Assembly: GCF_004320525.1 (NCBI RefSeq)
Contig: NZ_SIHX01000006.1
Span: forward strand, 248,001-312,000
Direction of reading: 5' to 3'
From: Arthrobacter sp. S39
GTDB taxonomy: Bacteria; Actinomycetota; Actinomycetes; Actinomycetales; Micrococcaceae
Length of the DNA stretch: 64,000 nucleotides
The position numbers and the translations under genes were made by a program. Below the pieces are notes generated by a model. It was not told where the DNA came from. It saw nothing but the letters and a program-made list of their open reading frames with translations, and did not search any database. Shown in pieces: positions 56,125 to 64,000 of this stretch (position 1 is its first letter; each line of letters opens with the position of its first letter).

Positions 56125-57037
56125 AGAACACCCAGAACTTTGAGGCGTAGAAGTTGATGGCGGTGAAGGCGCCGATGATGAGCAGGAGGACCCAGGCCAT
56201 GGCGGAGGCGTAGCCCATGTCGAACTGGCCGAAGCCCTTCTGGTAGAGGTACAGCGTGAAGAACATCGTCGAATCGGAGGGTCCGCCGGTGCCGCCGGAG
56301 ACGATGAACGCCTGCGTGAAGGACTGGAAGGCGCCCACGATCTGCAGCACCAGGTTGAAGAAGATGATGGGGCTCAGGAGCGGCAGGGTGATTTGGAAGA
56401 ACTGGGATACTTTCGTGGCACCGTCCACCTGCGCGGCCTCGTAGTACATGATCGGGATCTGGCGGAGGCCGGCGAGGAAGATGATCATGGGGCTGCCGAA
56501 GGTCCAAATGTGCAGCAGGATGATGGTGCTGAGAGCCGTGCTGGGGTCCGAGATCCAGCCTGGGCCTTCAATCCCTATGAGCGCCAGGAACTGGTTCACC
56601 AGGCCCGTGGTGCCGAAGATCTGCTTCCACAGGATGGCCACGGCGACCGATCCGCCGAGCAGGGACGGCAGGTAGAACACGGACCGGTAGAACGGAAGGC
56701 CGCGGATGCCCTTGTCCAGGACGATGGCGATGAGCAGGGCAACGGCCAGCTGGAGGGGGACGCCCACCAGGACGTAGATGAAGGTGACTGCCAGGGAGTT
56801 CTGCAGGCGGGAGTCCTCCAGCATTCGGGTGAAGTTCTCGAAGCCCACGAGCTCCGGTGCCTGGAGGAGGTTGTAGTCGGTGAACGACAGGTAGAGCGAG
56901 ATCAGCATCGGGCCGAGCGTGATGGCCACCAGCCCCACGAGCCAGGGCCCGAGAAAAACCATGGCAGCTTTGGTGTCCCGGGCTTCAGCGCCCAGGCCCT
57001 TGCCCCTGAGCTTGCCGAGCTCGGACAGCGCGCTCAC
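56114..57037 (-). CDS. Carbohydrate ABC transporter permease (MalF type)
   Basis: 307 residues from GTG 57037 (VSALSELGKLRGKG). The frame is open further up to 57124, but the GTG overlaps the stop of a short leader ORF and gives a normal N-terminus. Six or so spans; EAA loop YYEAAQVDGATKVSQFFQITLP. First structural gene of the operon; the operator pair is about 180 bp upstream. Confidence 0.87.
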   Translation of the reverse strand: MSALSELGKLRGKGLGAEARDTKAAMVFLGPWLVGLVAITLGPMLISLYLSFTDYNLLQAPELVGFENFTRMLEDSRLQNSLAVTFIYVLVGVPLQLAVALLIAIVLDKGIRGLPFYRSVFYLPSLLGGSVAVAILWKQIFGTTGLVNQFLALIGIEGPGWISDPSTALSTIILLHIWTFGSPMIIFLAGLRQIPIMYYEAAQVDGATKVSQFFQITLPLLSPIIFFNLVLQIVGAFQSFTQAFIVSGGTGGPSDSTMFFTLYLYQKGFGQFDMGYASAMAWVLLLIIGAFTAINFYASKFWVFYDD

Positions 57038-57111
57038 GCGGCAGGCCCCGGGACAGGTTGTCCGTGTGGGGAAAAGGCGCAGGCCTGCCCCCTGGATTTG
57101 TTTGGATTCAT
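57034..57111 (-). CDS. Possible leader peptide ahead of the permease
   Basis: A 25-codon ORF from ATG 57111 with GAGGAAAAG just upstream, which is the only good ribosome site in the region. It ends in TGA at 57036-57034, overlapping the GTG start of the permease gene as GTGA. The permease GTG has no clear site of its own. Translation of the leader could therefore be needed to start the permease (coupling). The peptide itself (Pro/Gly-rich) resembles nothing known. Confidence 0.45.
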   Translation of the reverse strand: MNPNKSRGQACAFSPHGQPVPGPAA

Positions 57112-57212
57112 GTCTTTTCCTCACTCAGCAGGACTCCACGGCGACGTGGATGTCCTCCGGTTTCAACGGCAATGTTGCAGCTCGGTGCGGACGTTTTTGC
57201 CTGCATCCGAAT

Positions 57213-57255
57213 GGAAAGTGATCGGTAACACAATTATGGTTATCGATCACTTTCC
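57213..57255. promoter_or_regulatory. Paired LacI-type operators of the ABC operon
   Basis: Inverted repeat with 18-bp arms (57213-57230 and 57238-57255), 16 of 18 matching. Each arm is itself a half-symmetric box (GTGATCGGTAACA on the plus strand and GTGATCGATAACC on the minus strand), and the box centres are about 21 bp apart, two turns of the helix. It is likely bound by the LacI protein at 49895-50929. Confidence 0.7.
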
Positions 57256-57344
57256 TGTCAACAGTTTTGTGGATAGCGTTTTCCGCGCCGGTGTTTGCGC
57301 CCATCGTCCGGGAAAAGTGCAGGAAATGACAGAGCGTCCGGGGC

Positions 57345-58226
57345 CTAGCTCGCGGTGGCGCAGGCGATAAAGTGTGCGACCAGCGGTTCGTCGTCGCCTG
57401 CCCGGCTGAGTACCGAAAGTTCCACCAGGTCAACGCGTGGACTCAGCTCACGCCAGGCCAACGTCCCGGCGTGCCGCCGGACAGAAGATTCCGGAACGAG
57501 GGTCACTCCCAGGCCGCACTCCACCATGGCCAGCTGCGAGTGGATGGAGTTCGCGTAGTGCGTGGCCTCCGGACTGAATCCCGCCTGCCGGCAGGCCGCG
57601 ACGAGTTCGTCGTGGTAGTCGGGGGAGATGTGACGGGGAAGCCAGACCCAGGTCTCGTCGCGGTAATCGGAGAGACTGGCCTTGCCGCGACCGCCGGCGC
57701 CGGGGTGGCCAGCCGGCATGACCACCACAAAATGGTCCCGCCTCAACGGCACTGCTTTGAGGCGGTGGCCGCCCACCGACTGACGGACCACGGCCACATC
57801 CAGCTCACGGCGCAACAGTGCGTCCCTGCCGTGGTGGGTGTCGATCTCCTGGACGTGGAGCTCCACGAGCGGGCGTGATTCGCGGAAGCGCTGCAGTATC
57901 GCCGGAAGCGCCTCGCTGAACGCGGACGTGACGGCGCCGATGCGGAGCGTCCCCGCCAGTCCGCTGCGAGCCTGGTCGGCCACCTCCCTTGCCCGCTCCG
58001 AGGCGACCACCAGGAGCCTGCACTGCTCCAGGAACAGCCGCCCGGCCTCGGTCAGCAACACGGAGCGGCTGGAGCGGTTGAGCAATGTGGTTCCCAGCTG
58101 GCGTTCCAACTGCAGGATGGCCTGGCTCAGTGGCGGCTGGGACATGTTCAGCCGGTCGGCGGCACGGCCGAAGTGGAGTTCCTCACCAACCGCGATGAAG
58201 TACCGGGCCTGGCGCACTTCTATCAT
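57345..58226 (-). CDS. LysR-family transcriptional regulator
   Basis: 293 residues. HTH: VRQARYFIAVGEELHFGRAA, NMSQPPLSQAILQLERQLG. The effector domain ends VECGLGVTLVPES. Divergent from the rraA-like genes with 79 bp between starts, so it is their probable activator. Confidence 0.9.
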   Translation of the reverse strand: MIEVRQARYFIAVGEELHFGRAADRLNMSQPPLSQAILQLERQLGTTLLNRSSRSVLLTEAGRLFLEQCRLLVVASERAREVADQARSGLAGTLRIGAVTSAFSEALPAILQRFRESRPLVELHVQEIDTHHGRDALLRRELDVAVVRQSVGGHRLKAVPLRRDHFVVVMPAGHPGAGGRGKASLSDYRDETWVWLPRHISPDYHDELVAACRQAGFSPEATHYANSIHSQLAMVECGLGVTLVPESSVRRHAGTLAWRELSPRVDLVELSVLSRAGDDEPLVAHFIACATAS

Positions 58227-58305
58227 CAGATCAGGTCGCCTATCGTCTTGCAGCAGGTTCGAATCAGACCTTCACCATATCGAATTCCTCCGGTCTACTG
58301 GAAGC

Positions 58306-58977
58306 ATGACTTCCACCAAAGCGTCCCTCCTCGCCGGCTTTGAGGGCCTCGACTCCGCTGCCGTGTCAGACGCCCTCGACGCACTCGGCCTTGCTCCGGG
58401 GCAGGCAGGGTTCCTGCCGGTCTGGGGCCACCCCAGGATTGTGGGCTTCGCCGTGACCGTCCAGCTCGAACCGTACGTCCCCGGTCCCTCGGGCGCCCAC
58501 ATCGGCGCCACCGCAGTGGCGGGAGCCTCGAACACCGACGTGATTGTTGTCGACAACGACGGGCGCACTGACGTCTCTTGCTGGGGAGGCCTCCTCAGCC
58601 TGGGTGCTTCCCTCAAAGGCGTCCGCGGAGTCGTGGCGGACGGTGCCTGCCGGGACGTGAACGAGGCCCGTGAGCTCGGATTCCCGGTCTTTGCCAAGGG
58701 GAGGATTCCGGCCACCGCACGGGGGCGCCTCCAGCAACGGTCCGCCGGCGAGCCTGTCAGCCTTGGCGCGGTAACCGTGACGCCCGGAGACATGGTCGTC
58801 GCGGACGAAACCGGCGTCGTCGTCGTTCCCCAGGCGCACATCCGCGAGGTGCTGGAGATAGCGACAGCCGTCGCCGGACGGGAACTGGCCATTGCCGCCG
58901 ACCTTCGCGTCGGCGTACCCCTGCACGAAGCCATGCGCGACGCGCGCCTGGCCGGAACCACCGAGGAAAACCCCTGA
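58306..58977 (+). CDS. RraA-family protein, tandem copy 1
   Basis: 223 residues from ATG 58306. RraA-like fold of the 4-hydroxy-4-methyl-2-oxoglutarate/4-carboxy-4-hydroxy-2-oxoadipate aldolase family: GRTDVSCWGGLLSLGA, and the aldolase Arg-Asp pair Arg116-Asp117 in ADGACRDVNE, which binds substrate and metal. C-terminal helix LAIAADLRVGVPLHEA. The family also includes oxaloacetate decarboxylases and the RNase E inhibitor RraA; actinobacterial catabolic operons favour the lyase role. It overlaps copy 2 by 1 nt. Confidence 0.82.
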   Translation: MTSTKASLLAGFEGLDSAAVSDALDALGLAPGQAGFLPVWGHPRIVGFAVTVQLEPYVPGPSGAHIGATAVAGASNTDVIVVDNDGRTDVSCWGGLLSLGASLKGVRGVVADGACRDVNEARELGFPVFAKGRIPATARGRLQQRSAGEPVSLGAVTVTPGDMVVADETGVVVVPQAHIREVLEIATAVAGRELAIAADLRVGVPLHEAMRDARLAGTTEENP

Positions 58978-59639
58978 TGAATACCACCACCAACGACGTC
59001 GTGTCCAGGCTGGCAGCCCTGCCGACCGCCACCATCTCCGATGCCTTGGACTCCCTCGGAATCCATGGCACGCTGCACGGGCTCGCGCCGCTCACCTACG
59101 GTTTCCGCGCTGCCGGCCCAGCCTTCACAGTCCAGTACGAGGCCTCCGGCACAGAACGCGGCAGCGTGGGTGACTTCCTCGACGACGTTCCGCCGGGAGC
59201 GGTCGTCCTGATCGACAACAACGGGCGGACCGACGTCACCGTCTGGGGCGGCATCATGACCGAGATTGCCGCCGCCCGCGGGATCGGCGGCACTGTCATC
59301 AACGGCGTCTGCCGCGACGTCGCCACCTCGCTGGAACAGCACTACCCGCTCTTCAGCCGCGGCAGGTTCATGCGCACAGGCAAGGACCGGGTCCGGCTCG
59401 TCGCGGTGAACACCGAACTCACCATCAACGAGGTCCGGATTGCGCCGCAGGACATCCTCTGCGGCGACGCCGACGGTGCACTGGCCGTTCCCGCTGCTTT
59501 TGCCGAACGGGTGGCAGCGATCGCCGAACAGATCGAAGACACAGAAGCCAGGATCATCGAGGCCGTCAGGAACGGTTCCACCCTGGTCCAGGCCCGGGCT
59601 GACCTTGGCTACCACGATCTTCAGTGGAGGAAAGCGTGA
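58977..59639 (+). CDS. RraA-family protein, tandem copy 2
   Basis: 220 residues. NNGRTDVTVWGGIMTEIAAA, and Arg113-Asp114 in VINGVCRDV. It is clearly paralogous to copy 1 (both open ATISDALDSLG or AVSDALDALG) but diverges in the loop after FTVQ, suggesting a different substrate or a mixed oligomer. The ATG overlaps the copy 1 stop (TGATG) and the stop overlaps the GTG of copy 3. Confidence 0.82.
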   Translation: MNTTTNDVVSRLAALPTATISDALDSLGIHGTLHGLAPLTYGFRAAGPAFTVQYEASGTERGSVGDFLDDVPPGAVVLIDNNGRTDVTVWGGIMTEIAAARGIGGTVINGVCRDVATSLEQHYPLFSRGRFMRTGKDRVRLVAVNTELTINEVRIAPQDILCGDADGALAVPAAFAERVAAIAEQIEDTEARIIEAVRNGSTLVQARADLGYHDLQWRKA

Positions 59640-60262
59640 AAGATCCGGCCGGCGGGCACTCAGCCGCCACCTTGTACGAGGCAGCGAAGCTGCCCTGTGC
59701 CTGCGATCCCGAAATCCGGGCGGCCTGGCCAGGTGCCCGGGTCGCCGCTCCCGCCTACACCGTCCGCGGAATCGGAGGCGACAACCTGGCCCTCCACAAC
59801 GCCGTCCTCGCGGCTCCCGCCGGCAGCGTCCTGGTCGCTGACATGCAGGGCGCCCGGAACGGGCATTGGGGAGAAATCCTGGCTGCCGCGGCCCAGCACC
59901 GTGGCCTCGCCGGGCTGGTCATCGACGGCGGCGTGCGGGACACCGTCGAAATGGCTGCCATGGGCTTCCCGGTCTTCTCCCGCTCCGTCACGGTGGTGGG
60001 CACGGTCAAGGACTACCCAGGTGACCTGGTAGCCCCGGTCCGGATCGGCGGCATCGTGGTCCACACCGGTGACCTGGTGGTTGGCGACGCGGACGGCGTT
60101 GTTGTCCTGCCGCAGGCGGTGGCCGCCGATGTAGTCCGCAGGTCAGACCAGCGTGTTGCGGACGAAGCACGCATCCTCGAAGCCATCCGAAACGGCACCT
60201 CAACGCTCGAACTGTACTGCCTCCCCGCGGAAGGCACGTTTGCGGGGCGTCATGCCCATTGA
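59636..60262 (+). CDS. RraA-family protein, tandem copy 3
   Basis: 208 residues from GTG 59636 with GGAGG upstream and overlapping the copy 2 stop. More distant: ADMQGARNGHWGEILAAAA corresponds to the WGG region, and Arg101-Asp102 lie in VIDGGVRDTVEM. It belongs to the dimethylmenaquinone methyltransferase-like annotation group, a misnomer for RraA-type aldolases. Its end overlaps the hydrolase start. Confidence 0.8.
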   Translation: MKDPAGGHSAATLYEAAKLPCACDPEIRAAWPGARVAAPAYTVRGIGGDNLALHNAVLAAPAGSVLVADMQGARNGHWGEILAAAAQHRGLAGLVIDGGVRDTVEMAAMGFPVFSRSVTVVGTVKDYPGDLVAPVRIGGIVVHTGDLVVGDADGVVVLPQAVAADVVRRSDQRVADEARILEAIRNGTSTLELYCLPAEGTFAGRHAH

Positions 60263-61076
60263 AGCGGCGGCAGGGCATGAACTGCCGCTGGTCGTCGATG
60301 GCACGGACGTCCGCTTATCGTGCATCAGCCGGGAAGGCGAAGGACTGCCCCTGGTCTTCCTGCACGGGTTCGGCTCAACGAAGGAGGACTACGCCGACAT
60401 CGCACACCATCCTGCCTTCGCCGGCCGGCCGTTCTTTGCCTACGACGCCCCCGGCTGCGGCGAGAGCCATTGCGCTGGCCTGTCGAAAGTATCCATCCCG
60501 TTCCTGGTGGAAACGGCCCTGTCAGCGCTCGCCGGCCACGGCATTGAACGCTTCCACCTGGTTGGCCACTCCATGGGCGGGCTCACCTCCATGATGCTCG
60601 CCCACGGCGCACCGGACCGGATTGCCAGCTTTGCCAACATCGAAGGCAACGTGGCGCCGGAGGACTGTTTCCTCAGCCGCCAGATCTTCCATTACCCCAA
60701 CAATGACCCGAAACTCTTCCTGGAGGCTTTCATCGCCCGCAACTGGGCCGCACCGTACTACTCCAGCCCGCTTTACGCCACCACCGTGCGGTACAAGGTG
60801 CGGGCAGAAGCCGTCCGCGGGATCTTCGAGTCCATGGTGGATCTCTCGGACCACGGGGACCTTATGGACAAGTTCCTGGGCCTTCCGTTGCCGCGGATGT
60901 TTATGTACGGCGAACAGAACAACACGCTCAGCTACCTGCCGCACCTGGCCGCCAACGGCGTCGAACTTGCTGAAATCCCGTTCAGCGGGCACTTCCCGAT
61001 GTATTCGAACGCCCCGGAAATGTGGCGCCGCATCGCTGACTTCCAGCGCCGTGCGGAGGCACGCCCGGGGGATTGA
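60252..61076 (+). CDS. Alpha/beta hydrolase
   Basis: 274 residues from ATG 60252. LPLVFLHGFGSTKEDY holds the oxyanion HG; nucleophile Ser in VGHSMGGL; acidic residue probably in MFMYGEQNN; His in PFSGHFPM. In the rraA operon, so it may open a lactone or cleave a C-C or ester bond ahead of the aldolases (inference). Confidence 0.85.
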   Translation: MPIEAAAGHELPLVVDGTDVRLSCISREGEGLPLVFLHGFGSTKEDYADIAHHPAFAGRPFFAYDAPGCGESHCAGLSKVSIPFLVETALSALAGHGIERFHLVGHSMGGLTSMMLAHGAPDRIASFANIEGNVAPEDCFLSRQIFHYPNNDPKLFLEAFIARNWAAPYYSSPLYATTVRYKVRAEAVRGIFESMVDLSDHGDLMDKFLGLPLPRMFMYGEQNNTLSYLPHLAANGVELAEIPFSGHFPMYSNAPEMWRRIADFQRRAEARPGD

Positions 61077-61136
61077 GCGGAAGCTTGGTCTTCAGAACAG
61101 AAGCGGACGACGGCGGGTGCTTCGGCGAATTCAGGG

Positions 61137-62768
61137 GGTCGTTGCAACACCGGTGGTGTTAGTTCGTCAAGAGTAGGTCACGCAAGCGCTCGGCTGGGGT
61201 ATCCCAGCCGAGCGTTTTGCGTGGCCGGCCGTTGAGTTCCTGGGCGACGTGTTCGAGGTCCTCGGGTGCGTGGACGGATAGGTCGGTGCCTTTGGGGAAG
61301 TATTGGCGTAGCAGCCCGTTGGTGTTCTCGTTCGATCCACGCTGCCAGGGGCTGGCCGGGTCGCAGAAGTAGACGGCCATGTCGGTGGCCATGGTGAAGG
61401 ATTTGTGGGCCGCCATTTCAGCGCCCTGGTCCCAGGTCAGCGAGCCGCGCAGATGTGCTGGTAAAGCGCTCATGATCCTCACGAGTCCGTTCCCGACTGT
61501 TTCGGCGGTGTGATCGCCGGGCAGGTGGACGAGCATGACATAGCGGGTGGTCCGCTCCACGAGCGTCGCGATCGCAGACTGGTTGTAGGCGCCGGTGATC
61601 AGATCCCCCTCCCAATGCCCGGGCAAGGCGCGGTCCTCAATTTCGGGTGGGCGTTCGGAGATCATCACCATCGGGTCCGCGAATCGGGAGGTGCGTTCCT
61701 CGCCCGTGTTGCGGGGCTTGCGGCGGGTCCGGCCGGTGCGCAGGGCTGCCTGCACCTCTCGTTTGAGCCCGCCTCTGGCCTGGACGTAGAGAGCTTGGTA
61801 GATCGTCTCTGGGCTCACGCGCATCTCCGGATCATTGGGGTATTCCTTGATCAGGGCGTTGCTGATCTGTTCCGGAGACCAGCGTATGTCCAGTTTCTCT
61901 GCCACGTATTTGCGCAGGCGCCCTTCGGCTGCGAGCTTGCTGTCCTTGGGCCGGGGCCGACGAGAGGCAGCGGACCGCTGCGCGGCGTAGGGCTGGTAGC
62001 CGGTGGCGGGGCTGCTGTTGCGGGCGATCTCACGGCTGACCGTGGAGGCGGGACGGCCCAACGCCGCAGCGATCTTCCGCTGCGATTTCCCTGCCGCGAG
62101 CAGGTCCCGGATATTTTCCCGTTCCTGCAGCGAGAGGTATCGAGGGGCGATGGCCTTCTGCAGTGCGGCCAGGCCCGGGGACGCGGTTCGCACAGGTTGT
62201 CCCGAGGGGGTGTCGAAGCTACTCACTCCCTGTTTGTAGTCCACCACCCGCCCGTCCGGGTAAACGCGTCCCTTGCCGGTCTTGCGAACCCCGGTGTCCC
62301 ACTCGCCCGCGGTCGTGGGATGGATGCCCAAAGCACGGGCCGCGTCGCGGCGAGACTGCCCGGCTTCACGCAATCGCCGGAAGTCCTCCCGGCTGGGTTG
62401 GTCGACACGTTTACGGGCCAGCCCGGCCTTCTGGATCCACCGGTAGCAGGTGTTCCGGTTCAGTCCGAGCTGCGCGGCGGCATCCGTGGCGCTTCCAAGC
62501 CGACCGAACAGATCGAAGAAAGCATTCTTCTGTTCCCCGGTAGCCTCCTGATCCCGGAGCTGTATCCCCGCGGTCCGGGTCCACCGATAGCAGGCCATCT
62601 TGTCCAGGCCGAGCTCAGCGGCCACAGACGTGACAGTCCCGCCCCGGCCAAGCGCCTCAAAGAACCGGTCCTTCTCCAGTTGCGAATATTTCCTGCTGGA
62701 ACGCGATGTATCCGTCAAAGCCGACACGGTCGTTGCAACTCCCAAAATATCGGGGTGTTGCAACGACC
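61137..62768 (-). mobile_element. IS30-family insertion sequence
   Basis: 1632 bp bounded by perfect 15-bp terminal inverted repeats (GGTCGTTGCAACACC at 61137-61151 and its complement at 62754-62768). One transposase gene fills it. No target duplication is evident in the bases outside (TTCAGGG on the left, GATAGAA on the right), although IS30 elements make only 2-3 bp. At the right end a second inverted copy (62727-62739) of the repeat forms a 13-bp stem with 62757-62769. Confidence 0.88.
61159..62763 (-). CDS. IS30-family transposase
   Basis: Up to 534 residues from a TTG inside the right repeat; a GTG at 62727 (VSALTDTS) would also serve. Residues 20-130 hold two or three HTH-like repeats of the pattern 'LGLDKMACYRWxxxAG'. 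A further IS30-type HTH is at LSLQERENIRDLLAAGKSQR. The DDE catalytic triad: Asp in GHWEGDLITGA, Asp in SLTWDQGAEMA, Glu in RGSNENTNGLLRQY. It looks intact. The long N-terminal repeat region makes it longer than the roughly 380 residues of classical IS30. Confidence 0.92.
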   Translation of the reverse strand: MQHPDILGVATTVSALTDTSRSSRKYSQLEKDRFFEALGRGGTVTSVAAELGLDKMACYRWTRTAGIQLRDQEATGEQKNAFFDLFGRLGSATDAAAQLGLNRNTCYRWIQKAGLARKRVDQPSREDFRRLREAGQSRRDAARALGIHPTTAGEWDTGVRKTGKGRVYPDGRVVDYKQGVSSFDTPSGQPVRTASPGLAALQKAIAPRYLSLQERENIRDLLAAGKSQRKIAAALGRPASTVSREIARNSSPATGYQPYAAQRSAASRRPRPKDSKLAAEGRLRKYVAEKLDIRWSPEQISNALIKEYPNDPEMRVSPETIYQALYVQARGGLKREVQAALRTGRTRRKPRNTGEERTSRFADPMVMISERPPEIEDRALPGHWEGDLITGAYNQSAIATLVERTTRYVMLVHLPGDHTAETVGNGLVRIMSALPAHLRGSLTWDQGAEMAAHKSFTMATDMAVYFCDPASPWQRGSNENTNGLLRQYFPKGTDLSVHAPEDLEHVAQELNGRPRKTLGWDTPAERLRDLLLTN

Positions 62769-62825
62769 GATAGAACTCAAGCTTCCCGACGTCGTCCGCT
62801 TCCGTTGCTGAGGGGTGCCCAGGTG

Positions 62826-64000
62826 TCAGGCGAGGGCCGTTACTTCCTCGCGCAGCCCGGCAGCTTCGCCGGCGTCAGCATCGGAGGCCGTAATAGTGAG
62901 CGTGACGGGCTCAAACGCGTCGGCGCTGATTCGCACGGTGATCTCGCCCGCCGTCGTGGGCCGGACGACGGCTAGCAGCCGGCCGTCGAACGAGGTGTGG
63001 CTCGCAGCGGTATAGGTTTCGGTGGTGTCGGGCCGGGCGCTGCCCAGCCCCTGCAGCACGCCGGCGCCTTCAACCGTCACGGTGACCGTGTGCTCAACAT
63101 TGGTGGCCAGGTTGCCCTGGGCGTCGCGGAATTCGATGGCCACGTAGCTGAGGTCGGCGTGGTCGGCGACAAGTTCGGTGCGGTCGGCGTCTGCGGCCAG
63201 GCGGACGTCCCCGGTTGCCGTGCGGAGCGTGGTGCGTCCCTGCTCGGCACCGCCGATGTAGCCGACGGCCACGAGTTCGCCGGGCTCATAGGTGAGCTCG
63301 AAGTCGGCGCGGAACCGGTGGTCCGGTCCGGCGGGGATGCGGCCCACCGGGCTGCCGTTCAGGAGCAGCTCCACCTCGTCGGCGTCGCTGTAGACCTCCA
63401 CCTTGACCGGGGAGCCGGCCGGGACGTCCCAGCTCCAGCTGGAGATGCTGTCCGTCCAGGTCCAGGGGCCCATGCCGTGCTCACGGTGGTAGTTCTGCGG
63501 ACGCTGGACCGCAATGTAGGGCTCGTGGCGCAGCCCGAAGACCGTCCCGCGGTAGTAGGAGGCGGGCCTACGGTAGCCGGTGATGTCGATGTCGCCGCAC
63601 CAGGCGAGCAGCCACGGGTACGGCGCCCCCAGCGAGGGTGCACCCTCGCTCTCGTCGTTGTACTGCACGCGGCCGATGCCTGCTTCGCCGAGGTAGTCCC
63701 ACCCGGTCCAGGTGTAGTCGCCGATCACGTGCGGGTTTTCCTCCACAAGCTTCCAGTTGGCATCGATCTGGTTGGGGAAGGTCTCGGTTCCGACGATGAT
63801 CCGGTTGGGGAAGAGTTCCTTGTCCAGGACGTAGCGGCTGTCGCCGTAGTTGATGCCGGCCACGTCCACAGCGGCGTGGGATTCGGCCGTCCGTTCGGAG
63901 ACGAGCGGGGATGCGCCGATGCGGCCCATAACGTCGCCGGCCTCGCTCATCATGGCGTTGACGCCCTTGCTGTCATCGGCGGAGCCAGCCTGTTTCATCA
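62826..64000 (-). CDS. Glycoside hydrolase family 2 protein, 3' part
   Basis: The frame runs off the window edge, and 391 residues are visible. Nucleophile Glu in IIVGTETFPNQIDANW, then YTWTGWDYLGEAGIG, the GH2 catalytic-barrel end. After residue 180 there are two beta-sandwich domains (VKVEVYSDADEVELLLNGSPVG and the bacterial-Ig-like VTVTVEGAGVLQGLG). Probably a beta-galactosidase or beta-glucuronidase type. Substrate unknown. The 5' end, with any signal peptide, lies outside. Confidence 0.85.
   Translation of the reverse strand, partial: MKQAGSADDSKGVNAMMSEAGDVMGRIGASPLVSERTAESHAAVDVAGINYGDSRYVLDKELFPNRIIVGTETFPNQIDANWKLVEENPHVIGDYTWTGWDYLGEAGIGRVQYNDESEGAPSLGAPYPWLLAWCGDIDITGYRRPASYYRGTVFGLRHEPYIAVQRPQNYHREHGMGPWTWTDSISSWSWDVPAGSPVKVEVYSDADEVELLLNGSPVGRIPAGPDHRFRADFELTYEPGELVAVGYIGGAEQGRTTLRTATGDVRLAADADRTELVADHADLSYVAIEFRDAQGNLATNVEHTVTVTVEGAGVLQGLGSARPDTTETYTAASHTSFDGRLLAVVRPTTAGEITVRISADAFEPVTLTITASDADAGEAAGLREEVTALA

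Noticed and set aside
61130..62775. Target-site duplication around the IS30 element
   Set aside because: The bases beside the two terminal repeats do not match over 2-3 positions, so no duplication can be claimed.

Overview
The window is high-GC actinobacterial DNA from the Arthrobacter/Paenarthrobacter/Pseudarthrobacter group (Micrococcaceae). The clearest marker is the 830-residue dimethylglycine oxidase at 29435-31927, which has the length and, as I remember it, nearly the sequence of the Arthrobacter globiformis enzyme. It sits among sarcosine oxidase, glycine betaine monooxygenase and tetrahydrofolate genes. All protein names are read from motifs and domain order; no search was run.

Region 1 (about 100-12060) looks like a sugar-type uptake and catabolism regulon. 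A minus-strand operon (9786 to 2420) encodes an ABC importer (binding lipoprotein, two permeases, no ATPase), a D-2-hydroxyacid dehydrogenase-like protein, a Tat-exported beta-propeller and a ROK kinase. A second propeller gene (297-2321) faces it. A hybrid DeoR-HTH/LacI-sensor regulator (9947-11101) and a TIM-barrel isomerase (11269-12057) lie divergently. Three promoters carry the same stepped TGTTCACT-like repeats, so one regulator probably controls all of them.

Region 2 (12030-15510) is a scar followed by the ribulose monophosphate pair. The scar holds a purU 3' end with its terminator, a 49-codon membrane ORF and the first 48 or so codons of zwf. Hexulose-phosphate synthase and isomerase (formaldehyde fixation) follow, then a LuxR-type regulator carrying a degenerate histidine-kinase core.

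Region 3 (15613-42708) is the core: stepwise demethylation of glycine betaine to glycine and serine, with capture of the released one-carbon units. A BCCT transporter imports betaine, GbcAB removes the first methyl, dimethylglycine oxidase the second and heterotetrameric sarcosine oxidase (soxBDAG) the third. FdhA oxidises formaldehyde; FolD, FchA, PurU, a MetF-like protein, FolE and an FdhF/YdeP-type oxidoreductase handle folate-bound C1 and perhaps formate. GlyA turns glycine into serine, SdaA turns serine into pyruvate, and PdxS makes pyridoxal phosphate. Two FCD-type GntR regulators and three copies of a TGATATAT(C/T)A operator, each just downstream of a -10 box, tie three operons together.

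Region 4 (42714-49874) is miscellaneous: small proteins, a PhoD-like phosphatase, an IclR regulator, a NYN-domain nuclease, a 28-bp-arm palindrome, tandem duplicates of a small gene, and a second purU-tail scar that has removed the 5' end of an SDR gene.

Region 5 (49895-64000) holds a LacI-controlled ABC operon with oxidoreductase, DUF6807/PmoA-like and cupin genes; a LysR regulator divergent from three tandem RraA-family genes and a hydrolase; an intact IS30-type element (61137-62768); and the 3' part of a GH2 glycosidase cut by the window edge. I found no rRNA, tRNA, CRISPR array or prophage.
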